Assembly (NCBI GenBank): GCA_903901915.1
Contig: CAIUSV010000048.1
Coordinates: forward strand, 1 to 64,000
From: an uncultured Rhodospirillaceae bacterium
GTDB lineage: Bacteria > Pseudomonadota > Alphaproteobacteria > Rhodospirillales > Magnetospirillaceae
Reading direction: 5' to 3'
Length of the DNA: 64,000 bases
Part shown: positions 8,158 through 17,413 of the stretch, one piece after another
Layout: each line of letters begins with the position of its first letter
Numbering within the stretch: position 1 is the first letter of the stretch
Position numbers and translations under genes: made by a program
The notes under the pieces: generated by a model
What the model was told of the DNA's origin: nothing
Seen by the model: the letters and a program-made list of their open reading frames with translations, nothing else
Database searches by the model: none

Positions 8158-8331
8158 TCAGGACGCGACCGAGAGATCGGCGGCGCGAAAGAAGCGGTGC
8201 AGCGATTCGCGGACGAACAGGGGGCAGGCGACGGAGTCGGCGACGGCGGGACGTCCCATGGCCCTGAGGCAACGGCCGTCCCAGTTATGGCAGTCGGCGC
8301 ATTGGCGGACGATGTAGGGTTGGTCGCACAT
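8158..8331 (-). CDS. Small cysteine-rich protein, 57 aa (not in ORF track)
   Basis: ATG 8331 with AAGGAG 8 bases upstream opens a 57-residue frame beginning MCDQPYIVRQCADCHNWDGRC. Cysteines at 2, 11, 14, 21 and 36 include a CxxC-x6-C that could bind zinc or an iron-sulfur cluster. It ends 7 bases after the convergent TPR gene. The strong Shine-Dalgarno and Cys pattern argue for a real gene; the family is unknown. Confidence 0.6.
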   Translation of the reverse strand: MCDQPYIVRQCADCHNWDGRCLRAMGRPAVADSVACPLFVRESLHRFFRAADLSVAS

Positions 8332-8433
8332 CCTGGTCTCCTTGGCGGGGAGTATTAGCAGGGGCGGCGCCGAAAACGTTTGAAGGATTGGTTAAATCCG
8401 CGTCGGAACGATATCGGATCGCACCCGGCCCCG

Positions 8434-8468
8434 CCCGCGCCGGAGAACGGTTTCTCCGGACGCGCGGG
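8434..8468 (-). terminator. Strong hairpin after the 37-aa gene
   Basis: CCCGCGCCGGAGAA and TTCTCCG-gac-GCGCGGG form a 14-bp stem with one 3-base bulge and a CGGT loop. It begins 12 bases past the stop of the small minus-strand gene. No clear T-run follows, so it may stabilise the mRNA end rather than terminate. Confidence 0.5.
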
Positions 8469-8480
8469 CGGACGCGCGGG

Positions 8481-8594
8481 TCAGGAGAAGGTTGCTTCGG
8501 GATCGACGCGGCCGGCCTTGGCCGACGGAACCCGTGGTTGAATGCGCGATATGGCTTCGCTCAGCCAGGCGATGACGGTGATCAAAAGGTACAT
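8481..8594 (-). CDS. Very small protein, 37 aa (MYLLITVIAWLSEAIS...)
   Basis: ATG 8594 is preceded by an excellent AAGGAGG 5 bases away. The product is an amphipathic hydrophobic start (MYLLITVIAWLSEAISRI) followed by a basic/polar tail. The track shows it only as the end of a longer antisense frame (8481..9077). The ideal ribosome-binding site and a TATAAT-like box near 8660 support expression. Function unknown; it may peripherally bind the membrane. Confidence 0.5.
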   Translation of the reverse strand: MYLLITVIAWLSEAISRIQPRVPSAKAGRVDPEATFS

Positions 8595-8789
8595 GAAACC
8601 CTCCTTGGGGTCGTTGTGCGACGCAACATAGATAGCCCCAAACCGGGTGTTCGTTATATGCATTATAATCGACCCACCTATGATGGATGGGGAACAATAC
8701 CCGAACGGGTGGGGCGGCGCCGGACGTGAAAAGACGACGGCCAAGCCCCCGGGCTTGCTTTCCATTCCGGAGCGGATAATCTCGGGATC

Positions 8790-9362
8790 ATGACTACACA
8801 ACGCACCACCGGCTATCTCGCCGGCCAAATTCTGATCGCCATGCCGCAGATGGAGGACGAACGCTTCGTCCGCTCGGTGGTCTATCTGTGCGCCCACAAT
8901 GCCGATGGCGCCATGGGCATCGTCGTCAACAAGCTGTTCGCCGGCCTCAGCTTCTCGCAGTTGCTGGAGCAGCTTGAAATTCCGTCCACCCCGGAATGCG
9001 ATCAGATCCGCGTCCATTTCGGCGGACCGGTGGAAAGCGGCCGGGGCTTCGTGCTCCATTCCGACGACTATGTCCACGAAAGCACCATGATGGTCGCCAA
9101 GGGTGTGGCGCTGACCGCCACCGTCGATGTGCTGCGCGCCATCGCCGAGGGGAACGGGCCGCGCCAGAGCCTGCTGGCGCTGGGCTACGCCGGGTGGAAT
9201 TCGGGCCAGTTGGATTCAGAGATCCGCGAAAACGCCTGGCTGACCGTACCGGCCGATGCCGACTTGCTGTTCGGCCACGACCTCGAACACAAGTACGAGC
9301 AGGCCATTCACAAGCTGGGCATCGACGTCGGCCTGCTGTCGGCCGCCGCCGGTCACGCCTGA
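8790..9362 (+). CDS. yqgE: YqgE/AlgH (UPF0301) family protein
   Basis: 190 residues with the family start GYLAGQILIAMPQMEDERFVRSVVYLCAHN followed by GAMGIVVNK, and the later LLALGYAGWNSGQLDSEI. YqgE is a widely conserved cytoplasmic protein without a firm biochemical role. It ends 4 bases before the opposing nifO stop. Full length for the family. Confidence 0.9.
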   Translation: MTTQRTTGYLAGQILIAMPQMEDERFVRSVVYLCAHNADGAMGIVVNKLFAGLSFSQLLEQLEIPSTPECDQIRVHFGGPVESGRGFVLHSDDYVHESTMMVAKGVALTATVDVLRAIAEGNGPRQSLLALGYAGWNSGQLDSEIRENAWLTVPADADLLFGHDLEHKYEQAIHKLGIDVGLLSAAAGHA

Positions 9363-9366
9363 GCGG

Positions 9367-9786
9367 TCAAGCCTTCGGCTCGGGGCAGGCGCCCTCGGCG
9401 TGCCGGCACCCCTCGCCTCCCGTCTCGCTGCCCTCGCTCAGGCCGACCCAGGCCGCCACCTCGGCCTCGTCGAAGCCGACCATGTGCCGGTCACCCGACT
9501 GCATCAGCGGTCGGCGGATCAGCAGCGGATCGATGCACATGGCGGCCAGGGTCTCGCCGGCTTCCATGGTCTCGGGAACCACCGCCCCGGATTTGACCCG
9601 CGGCGCGGCGCGGTTGAACCACTCGGCCACCGGCCGGTTACCGAAAAACGGCCGCAGCGTGGCGGGGGTCCAGGTCTGTACCCGGATGTCCAGGGCGACG
9701 ACGTCGTGTCCGGATTGCGACAACACCTGCTTCTGGCGGGTATTGTTGGCGCAGCCCGGCTTTTCGTAGAACACGATCACGGCCAT
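9367..9786 (-). CDS. nifO: Nitrogenase-associated ArsC-fold protein (NifO-like)
   Basis: 139 residues of the ArsC/Spx thioredoxin-like family with the N-terminal YEKPGCANNTRQK (single active-site-position Cys) and PLLIRRPLM, which fits the nitrogenase-associated NifO branch. It starts one base after the draG stop, so it is translationally coupled as the third gene of a draT-draG-nifO operon, matching the known draTGB-type order in Rhodospirillum and Azospirillum. NifO is reported to influence nitrogenase versus nitrate metabolism; its exact role is not settled. The C-terminal tail adds three unusual late residues, two Cys and one His. Confidence 0.8.
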   Translation of the reverse strand: MAVIVFYEKPGCANNTRQKQVLSQSGHDVVALDIRVQTWTPATLRPFFGNRPVAEWFNRAAPRVKSGAVVPETMEAGETLAAMCIDPLLIRRPLMQSGDRHMVGFDEAEVAAWVGLSEGSETGGEGCRHAEGACPEPKA

Positions 9787-9787
9787 G

Positions 9788-10723
9788 TCAGGCTCCTTCG
9801 AGGGATTCGGCTAGGCCCAGCAGTGCCGGCACCTGAATCCGGATTTCGTCGGCGACGGTCTTGTCGAGCTTGCCCAGCCAGGCGGTGGGAATCTCGTGAA
9901 CGCCGTAAGTGGCTCCGGCCAGCATGCCGGCGATCGCCCCGGTGGTATCGGCGTCGCCGCCCTGGTTAACCACCTCGATCAGGCAATTCCGGAACGAATC
10001 GGTCCGGAAATAGAAATGCAGCACCGTCTGCATGGTATCGACGATATAGGCCGATGACTGGCCACGGAACGTCTCGAACTTGAAGCACTTGTGAGTCTCC
10101 ACCAGCTTGCGTGCCTCGTCGCGCGCCTCCTTCATGCCCAGGCCCAACAGCAGCGCCTGGGTCATGCGGCCCAAGGCCAGGGTGGCATCGTCCGACTGGG
10201 GGTGGTGATGGGTGATGCGGCATTGCGCCAGTGTCCACGCCTCCAACAGATCGGGCCGCCCCAAGGTGGCCATCGCCACCGGCAGGTTGCGCATGGCGGC
10301 GCCGTTGCCGGCGTCGCCCTCGCAATAGACGCCCTCGACGGTGCCGTTGGTGATGTAGCGGCGAATGCCGCGGCGACAGGTATTGCCCACGTCCACCGGC
10401 CCGCCCTTCAGCCAGGCGGCGAATTCGTCGCAGACGTCCTTGGCCTCGAAGCCGTTGCGGCGCACCAGCGAACGGCCCAGCGCCAGCGACATCTCGGTGT
10501 CATCGGTGACCTGGCCGGGCACCAGATGCAGCCAGCCGCCGCCGATCATCTTGCGGTGCAGGCCATGCTTTTCCTCGATCTCGCGCCGAGTAAGAAACTC
10601 CACCGTGGCGCCGAGGGCGTCGCCGACGGCGAGACCGAGATAGGCGCCCAACGCCCGCTCGACCATGGTCGGGCCGGACGCCGGGGAGGATGGAACGGAA
10701 CTGTCGCCAAAAAAACGTCGCAT
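9788..10723 (-). CDS. draG: ADP-ribosyl-[dinitrogen reductase] glycohydrolase
   Basis: DraG removes ADP-ribose from Arg101 of NifH, reactivating nitrogenase after ammonium or darkness/anaerobiosis shock. The protein shows the ADP-ribosylglycohydrolase fold with the dinuclear metal motifs VTDDTEM and GGDADTTGAIAGML. ATG 10723 gives 311 residues, slightly longer than the usual ~295, and starts 13 bases after draT. An in-frame ATG at MVERALGAYLG would give the family's usual length but has no ribosome-binding site. In known systems DraG is sequestered by P-II/AmtB; a glnB gene is in this window. Confidence 0.93.
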   Translation of the reverse strand: MRRFFGDSSVPSSPASGPTMVERALGAYLGLAVGDALGATVEFLTRREIEEKHGLHRKMIGGGWLHLVPGQVTDDTEMSLALGRSLVRRNGFEAKDVCDEFAAWLKGGPVDVGNTCRRGIRRYITNGTVEGVYCEGDAGNGAAMRNLPVAMATLGRPDLLEAWTLAQCRITHHHPQSDDATLALGRMTQALLLGLGMKEARDEARKLVETHKCFKFETFRGQSSAYIVDTMQTVLHFYFRTDSFRNCLIEVVNQGGDADTTGAIAGMLAGATYGVHEIPTAWLGKLDKTVADEIRIQVPALLGLAESLEGA

Positions 10724-10736
10724 GGGCCTCACACCG

Positions 10737-11573
10737 TCAGAGATAGTCGGCACGAACGTGATAATCCCCGCCGACGACGAGGTATTCGCCCTCGCCCTTG
10801 AGGGGATGGATGGGCAGCAAGGTGTTGAAGAAGACGATCTTCACCGTCGGTACCCGTACGGTCAGGATGGTGTCGCCGAAACAGTCGGCCACCCCCCGGT
10901 CGCTGGAGAACGACGCCAGATTGTTGAGACGCATCACCGCGTTCTTCTTGTCGATGCGCTCGACGATCTGGTGTTCGTCGAAGGAATTGATGCCGCGATA
11001 GAGGGTCAGGTGACGCTGGCCGGACGCCGCGTGCCACGCCAACGCCCACTGGCAGAACTCGTAGACCATGTCGAGCTGGCAGTAGATCGAGTTGTTATGG
11101 AAACGGCTCGACATCTTCTCTTCCACATAGGCGGTCCAGCCGGCGGTGGAAAAGCGGGTGATCATTTCGCGGTGGAAGGTGGGAAACAGCCCGAAGCGGC
11201 TTTCCACCCAGCCCTTCAGCACCGCCCCCTCGGGGCCATTGGAATCGTAGCCCCATCCCTTGAGCAGCCGCAGGAAGCTGGACCGGTAGCGCCGCACCAC
11301 GGTGCCGCCGCCAGCCCTGGCGACGCCGTCCTTCTCGCGCTGCTCGGGATCGATGCCGAACATGGCCATCATGTATTTATAAAAGGCGTCGCCGGCGTCT
11401 TCGAGGCCGTCGGACTGGCCCAGCATCTCGAACATCGACCCGTTCATCTCGCGCACCCCGGAGATGTGCAGTTCGCGCGGGTCGTCGTTGAAGGCGGTGC
11501 TGCCCAACAGATTGGTGGGCAGGCCCATCAGGTTGGTGCTGTGTCCGAGGCGACGGGGCGGCGTCTGATCCAT
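10737..11573 (-). CDS. draT: NAD+-dinitrogen-reductase ADP-D-ribosyltransferase
   Basis: DraT inactivates nitrogenase reductase by ADP-ribosylating Arg101 of NifH with NAD. The 278-residue protein from ATG 11573 begins MDQTPPRRLGHSTNLMGLP and carries the family segments ELHISGVREMNGSMFEMLG and RHLTLYRGINSFDEHQIVER; its length matches the R. rubrum enzyme. The track start (11618) adds 15 residues without support. It is divergent from nifH, the target it controls, as in Rhodospirillum and Azospirillum. Confidence 0.93.
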   Translation of the reverse strand: MDQTPPRRLGHSTNLMGLPTNLLGSTAFNDDPRELHISGVREMNGSMFEMLGQSDGLEDAGDAFYKYMMAMFGIDPEQREKDGVARAGGGTVVRRYRSSFLRLLKGWGYDSNGPEGAVLKGWVESRFGLFPTFHREMITRFSTAGWTAYVEEKMSSRFHNNSIYCQLDMVYEFCQWALAWHAASGQRHLTLYRGINSFDEHQIVERIDKKNAVMRLNNLASFSSDRGVADCFGDTILTVRVPTVKIVFFNTLLPIHPLKGEGEYLVVGGDYHVRADYL

Positions 11574-11667
11574 GGTGCTCCGGGCGGCTCTGGCGAACTC
11601 TCTTGCCGACGGATGCAAGACTCATACCTTTTGGAGGGGGGCGAAGCATCGTCAGCAACCCCGCCGC

Positions 11668-11683
11668 TGTTGGGCTTCGGACA
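11668..11683 (+). promoter_or_regulatory. NifA upstream activating site 1 of nifH
   Basis: TGTTGGGCTTCGGACA is an exact TGT-N10-ACA. It lies 121 bp upstream of the -24 element, the usual distance for NifA sites. Confidence 0.8.
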
Positions 11684-11697
11684 CTCTGTCGGATGGT

Positions 11698-11713
11698 TGT
11701 CGGGTTCCGTACA
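11698..11713 (+). promoter_or_regulatory. NifA upstream activating site 2 of nifH
   Basis: TGTCGGGTTCCGTACA is a second exact TGT-N10-ACA, 30 bp (about three helical turns) from site 1, so two activator dimers could bind the same face of the DNA. Confidence 0.8.
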
Positions 11714-11773
11714 GACGCTCAAAAAGCAGGCACATGCCCTCACGCCCACACTAACGCACTGTTTCTAATATGA

Positions 11774-12781
<1,008 letters not shown>

Positions 12782-12787
12782 TCCCGG

Positions 12788-12829
12788 CCCCCTCCCGCCC
12801 GCCGGGCTTGGTCCGGCGGGTTCCGGGGG
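12788..12829 (+). other. nifH-nifD intercistronic hairpin
   Basis: CCCGCCGG (12798-12805) and CCGGCGGG (12813-12820) form a perfect 8-bp stem, extended by CCCCC/GGGGG outside it. No T-tract follows, so readthrough is expected. It may protect the nifH 3' end and raise NifH over NifDK, as known in other diazotrophs. Confidence 0.6.
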
Positions 12830-12866
12830 AACGGCAAGCCAGACGATTGAGCATAGGAGTAAGGCC

Positions 12867-14321
12867 ATGAGCCTCGATTACACCGTAGATGGCGCTTTCA
12901 ACGAAGGCCTGATCAAGGAGGCCGTCGAGGCCCACCCTGAAAAGGCCGGCAAGAAGCGCGCCCGCCACCTCGGCACCGTCAAGACGGATGCCGAGGGCAC
13001 CTCGACCTGTGGCGTCAAGTCCAACATCAAGTCGGTTCCCGGCGTCATGACCCAGCGCGGCTGCGCCTATGCCGGCGCCAAGGGCGTGGTCTGGGGGCCG
13101 ATCAAGGACATGGTCCACATCAGCCACGGACCCGTTGGCTGCGGCCACTATTCCTGGTCCCAGCGCCGCAACTATTTCAACGGCACCGTCGGCATCGACA
13201 GCTTCGTCACCATGCAGATCACCTCGGACTTCCAGGAACGCGACATCGTCTTCGGCGGCGACAAGAACCTGGAGAAGATGATCGACGAACTGGAGACCAT
13301 GTTTCCGCTGACCAAGGGCTATTCCATCTTGTCGGAATGCCCCATCGGCCTGATCGGCGACGACATCGAGGCGGTGTCCAAGAAGAAGGCCAAGGACACC
13401 GAGAAGCTGGTGGTGCCCTGCCGCTGCGAAGGCTTTCGCGGCATTTCCCAGTCGCTCGGCCACCACATCGCCAATGACGGCATCCGTGACTGGATCTTGG
13501 GCAAGAACGAGCAGGAGTGGGAGACCGGCCCCTACGACGTCAACCTGATCGCCGACTACAACATCGGCGGCGACGCCTGGCCGTCGCGTAAGCTGCTGGA
13601 AGAGATGGGCCTGAGGGTGATCGGCCAGTGGACCGGCGACTCGACCCTGGCCGAGATCGAACGCGCCCCCAAGGCCAAGATCAATCTCATCCACTGCTAC
13701 CGCTCGATGAACTACATCTGCCGCCACATGGAAGAGACCTGGGGCATTCCGTGGCTGGAATACAACTTCTTCGGCCCGACCCAGATCGCCAAGTCGCTGC
13801 GCAAGATCGCCGCCAAGTTCGACGAGACCATCCAGGCCAACGCCGAAAAAGTCATCGCCAAGTACCAGCCCCTGGCCGACGCGGTGATCGCCAAATACCA
13901 GCCGCGGCTGGACGGCAAGCGGGTGATGCTGTTCGTCGGCGGCCTGCGCCCCCGCCACACCGCCACCGCCTACGAGGACCTGGGTATGCAGGTGATCGGC
14001 TCGGGCTATGAGTTCGCCCATAACGACGACTATCAGCGCACCGCCGAGTATCTCAAGGACGGCACCCTGATCTACGACGACGCCTCCGAGTACGAGCTGG
14101 AGCTGTTCATCGAGAAGCTCAAGCCCGACCTGGTCGGCTCGGGCATCAAGGAGAAGTACGGCACCCAGAAGATGGGCGTCCCCTTCCGCCAGATGCATTC
14201 GTGGGACTACTCGGGCCCCTATCACGGCTACGACGGTTTCGCCGTGTTCGCCCGTGACATGGACTTGGCCGTCAACGCCCCGGTGTGGAGCAAGATCAAG
14301 GCTCCGTGGAAGGCCGCGTAA
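12867..14321 (+). CDS. nifD: Nitrogenase MoFe protein alpha subunit
   Basis: NifD holds the FeMo-cofactor and half of the P-cluster in the alpha2beta2 MoFe protein. In 484 residues, C66, C92 and C158 match the P-cluster ligands, while C277 ([10 protein letters not shown]) and H444 ([10 protein letters not shown]) match the FeMo-co ligands. GGAGTAAGG precedes ATG 12867; the track start is too early. It is separated from nifH by a hairpin leader and from nifK by another. Confidence 0.98.
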   Translation: MSLDYTVDGAFNEGLIKEAVEAHPEKAGKKRARHLGTVKTDAEGTSTCGVKSNIKSVPGVMTQRGCAYAGAKGVVWGPIKDMVHISHGPVGCGHYSWSQRRNYFNGTVGIDSFVTMQITSDFQERDIVFGGDKNLEKMIDELETMFPLTKGYSILSECPIGLIGDDIEAVSKKKAKDTEKLVVPCRCEGFRGISQSLGHHIANDGIRDWILGKNEQEWETGPYDVNLIADYNIGGDAWPSRKLLEEMGLRVIGQWTGDSTLAEIERAPKAKINLIHCYRSMNYICRHMEETWGIPWLEYNFFGPTQIAKSLRKIAAKFDETIQANAEKVIAKYQPLADAVIAKYQPRLDGKRVMLFVGGLRPRHTATAYEDLGMQVIGSGYEFAHNDDYQRTAEYLKDGTLIYDDASEYELELFIEKLKPDLVGSGIKEKYGTQKMGVPFRQMHSWDYSGPYHGYDGFAVFARDMDLAVNAPVWSKIKAPWKAA

Positions 14322-14353
14322 GTCAGGTCTCGGTTTGAAGTTCAGTGAAAAGA

Positions 14354-14391
14354 CGGCGTCCCGGCCAGAGGTCCCCCCGACCGGGACGCCG
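14354..14391 (+). other. nifD-nifK intercistronic hairpin
   Basis: CGGCGTCCCGG (14354-14364) and CCGGGACGCCG (14381-14391) form a perfect 11-bp stem with a 16-base loop, ending 20 bases before nifK. It lacks a T-run, so it looks like an RNA stability or translation element rather than a terminator. Confidence 0.65.
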
Positions 14392-14410
14392 AACCAAGGA
14401 GTAGCTTGCC

Positions 14411-15940
14411 ATGCCCCAGAGCGCAGATACGGTCAAGGACCACATCTCCCTGTTCCAGGAACCGGAATACAAGGAACTGTTCGCCCACAAGAAGGAACAG
14501 TACGAGTGCCGGCATCCCGACGAGGAAGTCGCCAAGCAGCTTGAGTACACCAAGAGCTGGGAATACCGCGAAAAGAACTTCGCCCGGCAACACGCGGTGA
14601 TCAATCCGCCGCGCGCCTGTCAGCCGCTGGGCGCGGTGTTCGCCGCCGCCGGCTTCGAGGGCAGCATGCCCTATGTCCACGGATCACAGGGTTGCGCCGC
14701 CTACTTCCGCTCGCACCTGTCGCGCCACTTCAAGGACGCCTCGGTCTGCGTATCGGACTCCATGACCGAGGACGCGGCGGTATTCGGCGGACTGGCCAAT
14801 CTGGTCGATGGCCTGCAGAACTGCAACACGCTCTACAAGCCCAAGATGATCACCATCTCGACCACCTGCATGGCCGAGGTCATCGGCGACGACCTGTCGT
14901 CGTTCATCAACACCGCCAAGGAGAAGGAGGCGATCCCCGCCGACCTGCCGACTCCGTTCGCCCACACGCCGTCCTTCGTCGGCAGCCACATCACCGGCTA
15001 CGACAATATGATCAAGGGCATCTTCAGCTACTTCTGGGACCGCGAAGCCCAATTGACCCCGACCCCGGGCGGCAAGATCAACATCATCCCCGGCTTCGAC
15101 GGCTACGCGCCGGCCAACAACCGCGAGATCAAACGGTACCTCGACCTGATGGGGGTCGATTACACCCTGGTCTGCGACGTGTCGGACACCTTCGACAGTC
15201 CGACCGACGGCACCTACAAGATGTACTACGGCGGCACCACCATCGAGGACACCCGCGCCGCCATCAACGCCAAGGCCACCTTGTCGTTGCAGGAATTCTC
15301 GACCGAAAAGACCCTGGATTACGTCGCCACCAAGGGCCAGACCGTCGCGGCGCTGAACTCGCCGATGGGGGTGTCGGGCACCGACGCCTTCCTGATGAAG
15401 GTCGCCGAGCTGTCGGGCAAGGCCATCCCCGAGGCGCTGGAGATCGAGCGCGGCCGTCTGGTCGACGCCATCGCCGACAGCAACGCCTGGCTGCACGGCA
15501 AGCGCGTCGCCCTGTTCGGCGATCCCGACGTGGTCTATGGCCTGACCGCCTTCCTGCTGGAGCTGGGCATGGAGCCGATCCATATCCTCGCCTCCAACGG
15601 TTCGGCCGAATGGGAGCAGAAGACCAAGGACCTGCTGGCGACGTCACGCTTCGGCGACGGCGGCACGGCGTGGCGGGGCAAGGATCTGTGGCACATGCGC
15701 TCGCTGCTGTTCACCGAGCCGGTGGACCTGCTGATCGGCAGCTCGTACGGCAAGTACCTGGAAAAGGATACCGGCACGCCGTTTATCCGCCTGGGCTTCC
15801 CCGTGTTCGACCGTCACCACCACCACCGCTTCCCCACCTTCGGCTATCAGGGGGCGCTGCGGGTGCTGGTCGAAATCCTCGACCGTATCTTCGAGGTGGC
15901 CGATGCCTCCTCGGACATCTCCTACGATCTCACGCGCTGA
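14411..15940 (+). CDS. nifK: Nitrogenase MoFe protein beta subunit
   Basis: NifK provides the other P-cluster ligands: C70, C95 and C153 stand at the same numbers as in the Azotobacter protein. The 509-residue length is typical of the group with the N-terminal extension. AAGGAG lies before ATG 14411. Last gene of the operon, followed by a strong terminator. Confidence 0.98.
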   Translation: MPQSADTVKDHISLFQEPEYKELFAHKKEQYECRHPDEEVAKQLEYTKSWEYREKNFARQHAVINPPRACQPLGAVFAAAGFEGSMPYVHGSQGCAAYFRSHLSRHFKDASVCVSDSMTEDAAVFGGLANLVDGLQNCNTLYKPKMITISTTCMAEVIGDDLSSFINTAKEKEAIPADLPTPFAHTPSFVGSHITGYDNMIKGIFSYFWDREAQLTPTPGGKINIIPGFDGYAPANNREIKRYLDLMGVDYTLVCDVSDTFDSPTDGTYKMYYGGTTIEDTRAAINAKATLSLQEFSTEKTLDYVATKGQTVAALNSPMGVSGTDAFLMKVAELSGKAIPEALEIERGRLVDAIADSNAWLHGKRVALFGDPDVVYGLTAFLLELGMEPIHILASNGSAEWEQKTKDLLATSRFGDGGTAWRGKDLWHMRSLLFTEPVDLLIGSSYGKYLEKDTGTPFIRLGFPVFDRHHHHRFPTFGYQGALRVLVEILDRIFEVADASSDISYDLTR

Positions 15941-15970
15941 ACCTCCCAACCTCCCACGCGTGAGAGCGGT

Positions 15971-16006
15971 ACCCCGGGGAGCTACCCGCGCTCCCCGGGG
16001 TTTTTC
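15971..16006 (+). terminator. Rho-independent terminator of nifHDK
   Basis: ACCCCGGGGAGC and GCTCCCCGGGGT form a perfect 12-bp stem (15971-15982, 15990-16001) with a 7-base loop and a following T-run. The left arm ends on the stop codon of the opposing GNAT gene. Confidence 0.9.
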
Positions 16007-16479
16007 TTGGCCAGCCGCGCCATCGCCTCGCGCTCCAGGCGATGGGGCAGCCAGCGGTCAAGGGCGGCGAAGCCCAGCCGCCGGTAAAAGCCGCGCGCCG
16101 CCTCGTTCCAATCCAGCACATTGACATCCATGCGGCAGCAGCCCCGCGCCTCGGCCAGCGCCGCCGCCGCCCGCAACAGCGCCGCCCCCAGGCCGCCGCC
16201 CCGCACCTCCTCCTCGACGAACAGGTCGTGGATCACCAGGGTGGGCGCCCCCCGCCAGCTGGAATACGCCGGATACAGCACCGCCAGCCCCCGCACCGCA
16301 CCATCCACCTCGGCCAACAGCGCCTCGAAGCGGCGGCCGTCGCCGAAGCCGTCGGCACGGATGGCCGCCTCGGTCAGGGTAACGCCGTCGGGCTCGCCCT
16401 CGAAGGCGGCCTGAAGCCGGATCAGCCGCAGGATTTCGGCGGCGTCCTCGGGACCGGCGGGGCGGATGGAAACGGTCAT
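15982..16479 (-). CDS. GNAT acetyltransferase, spermidine/diamine-type
   Basis: 165 residues of the GNAT fold. The acetyl-CoA loop EEEVRGGGLGAALL and the segment NVLDWNEAARGFYRRLGF match diamine/spermidine acetyltransferase-like proteins, and the N-terminus IRPAGPEDAAEILRLI is standard. The substrate is unproved. Its start overlaps the stop of the upstream toxin-like GNAT by 4 bases, so it is coupled to the TacAT-like pair. The three genes lie against the nif direction between nifK and nifE. Confidence 0.8.
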   Translation of the reverse strand: MTVSIRPAGPEDAAEILRLIRLQAAFEGEPDGVTLTEAAIRADGFGDGRRFEALLAEVDGAVRGLAVLYPAYSSWRGAPTLVIHDLFVEEEVRGGGLGAALLRAAAALAEARGCCRMDVNVLDWNEAARGFYRRLGFAALDRWLPHRLEREAMARLAKKNPGERG

Positions 16480-16982
16480 GACGGCTCCAGGGCGGTACGG
16501 GCGTCGGCCCGCGTGATCATCAGGGTCAGCGGATCAACCGGCGACGGAAGGAAGCCGCCGCCGAGGTAGAATGCCGCTGCCCGCTCGTCCAGGGCGTGAA
16601 CCAGCAGGGCGCGAACCCCCGCCACCTCGGCCACCCCCAGGGTCCGCAGCAGCGCGTCGGCCAGCATGGCGCGACCAAGGCCCCGCCCCTGCCAAGCGGA
16701 ATCGACGGCAAGCCGCCCCACCACCATCACCGGCACCGGATCTGGCATGTTGCGCCTGCCCCGTCCCGGTGCGCCGGCATGGGCGACGGCCCCGACGGCG
16801 AGACAATAGAAGGCGGCCACGCTTTCGCCGGCACAGACCACATAGCTGCGAGCAGACCCCGCCGTCATCGCCGCGAGCGCCCGCCGCCGAAGCCAATCGT
16901 CCAACACCGGCTGGCCGCACTTGAACCGCGACAGGTCATGACCGGCGGCCAGAGGCTCGGGCCGTCCAAGTCTCATTCCCAC
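16476..16982 (-). CDS. GNAT-type toxin (TacT-like) of a toxin-antitoxin pair
   Basis: 168 residues beginning RPEPLAAGHDLSRFKCGQPVLDDWLRRRA, the typical opening of DUF1778-linked GNAT toxins, with the acetyl-CoA motif VDSAWQGRGLGRAML. Known TacT enzymes acetylate the amino acid on aminoacyl-tRNA and stop translation. The start overlaps the antitoxin stop by 10 bases. Activity here is inferred from the pairing and family. Confidence 0.82.
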   Translation of the reverse strand: MGMRLGRPEPLAAGHDLSRFKCGQPVLDDWLRRRALAAMTAGSARSYVVCAGESVAAFYCLAVGAVAHAGAPGRGRRNMPDPVPVMVVGRLAVDSAWQGRGLGRAMLADALLRTLGVAEVAGVRALLVHALDERAAAFYLGGGFLPSPVDPLTLMITRADARTALEPS

Positions 16983-17257
16983 GGCGCCTTGGCACCCAAC
17001 AGGCTGCGCAGCGCCTGGGAGGGCCGCGGCGGCGCATCGAGCAGGGCGACAAAGCGGGCGTGGGCGTCGTCGCCCAACTCGAAGAAGCGCCGGTCGAGCA
17101 GCACGTCCCGAGCGGCGAGGCAGGCGGTTTCCAACATGAAATCCGACCGCGTCTTACCCAGGGCCTCGGCGGCCTTGTCGATCAGGTCGCGCTGTGGCGG
17201 ACGCGCCCGGATGTTGATGGTGACCCCGGCAGTGGGACGACGGGCGGATTCTGCCAT
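16973..17257 (-). CDS. DUF1778 antitoxin (TacA-like)
   Basis: 94 residues: an N-terminal ribbon-helix-helix-like DNA-binding segment (GVTINIRARPPQRDLIDKAAEALGKTRSDFMLE) and a C-terminal tail that would neutralise the toxin. ATG 17257 has GGGAGGA at ideal spacing; ATG 17290 is an alternative. Such proteins repress their own operon; a dyad at 17299-17317 could be the operator. Confidence 0.85.
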   Translation of the reverse strand: MAESARRPTAGVTINIRARPPQRDLIDKAAEALGKTRSDFMLETACLAARDVLLDRRFFELGDDAHARFVALLDAPPRPSQALRSLLGAKAPWE

Positions 17258-17298
17258 GGCGGTTCCTCCCGAAATGGGTTGGTCAAGCATGAGATTTA

Positions 17299-17317
17299 GT
17301 GTGGACATTGTCAACAC
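17299..17317 (-). promoter_or_regulatory. Possible operator/promoter of the toxin-antitoxin operon
   Basis: GTGTGGAC-att-GTCAACAC is a 7-of-8 inverted repeat. On the minus strand it contains TTGACA, a good -35 box, so repressor binding would cover the promoter. It lies 42 bases before the antitoxin start. Confidence 0.45.
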
Positions 17318-17346
17318 AAACGCCGCCACGATCCCGACATCGCCAA

Positions 17347-17362
17347 TGTCGCAACCCCGACA
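17347..17362 (+). promoter_or_regulatory. NifA upstream activating site of nifE
   Basis: TGTCGCAACCCCGACA is an exact TGT-N10-ACA, 52 bp before the -24 element. Confidence 0.8.
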
Positions 17363-17413
17363 ACCGCCCTTCATCGCCACCCACATCCCAAGCATTTCCG
17401 CCATTTCCATCGC

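Noticed and set aside
11598-11613. TGGCGAACTCTCTTGC as a further sigma54 promoter upstream of nifH
   Set aside because: Spacing between GG and GC is one base too long, and it lies upstream of the NifA sites.
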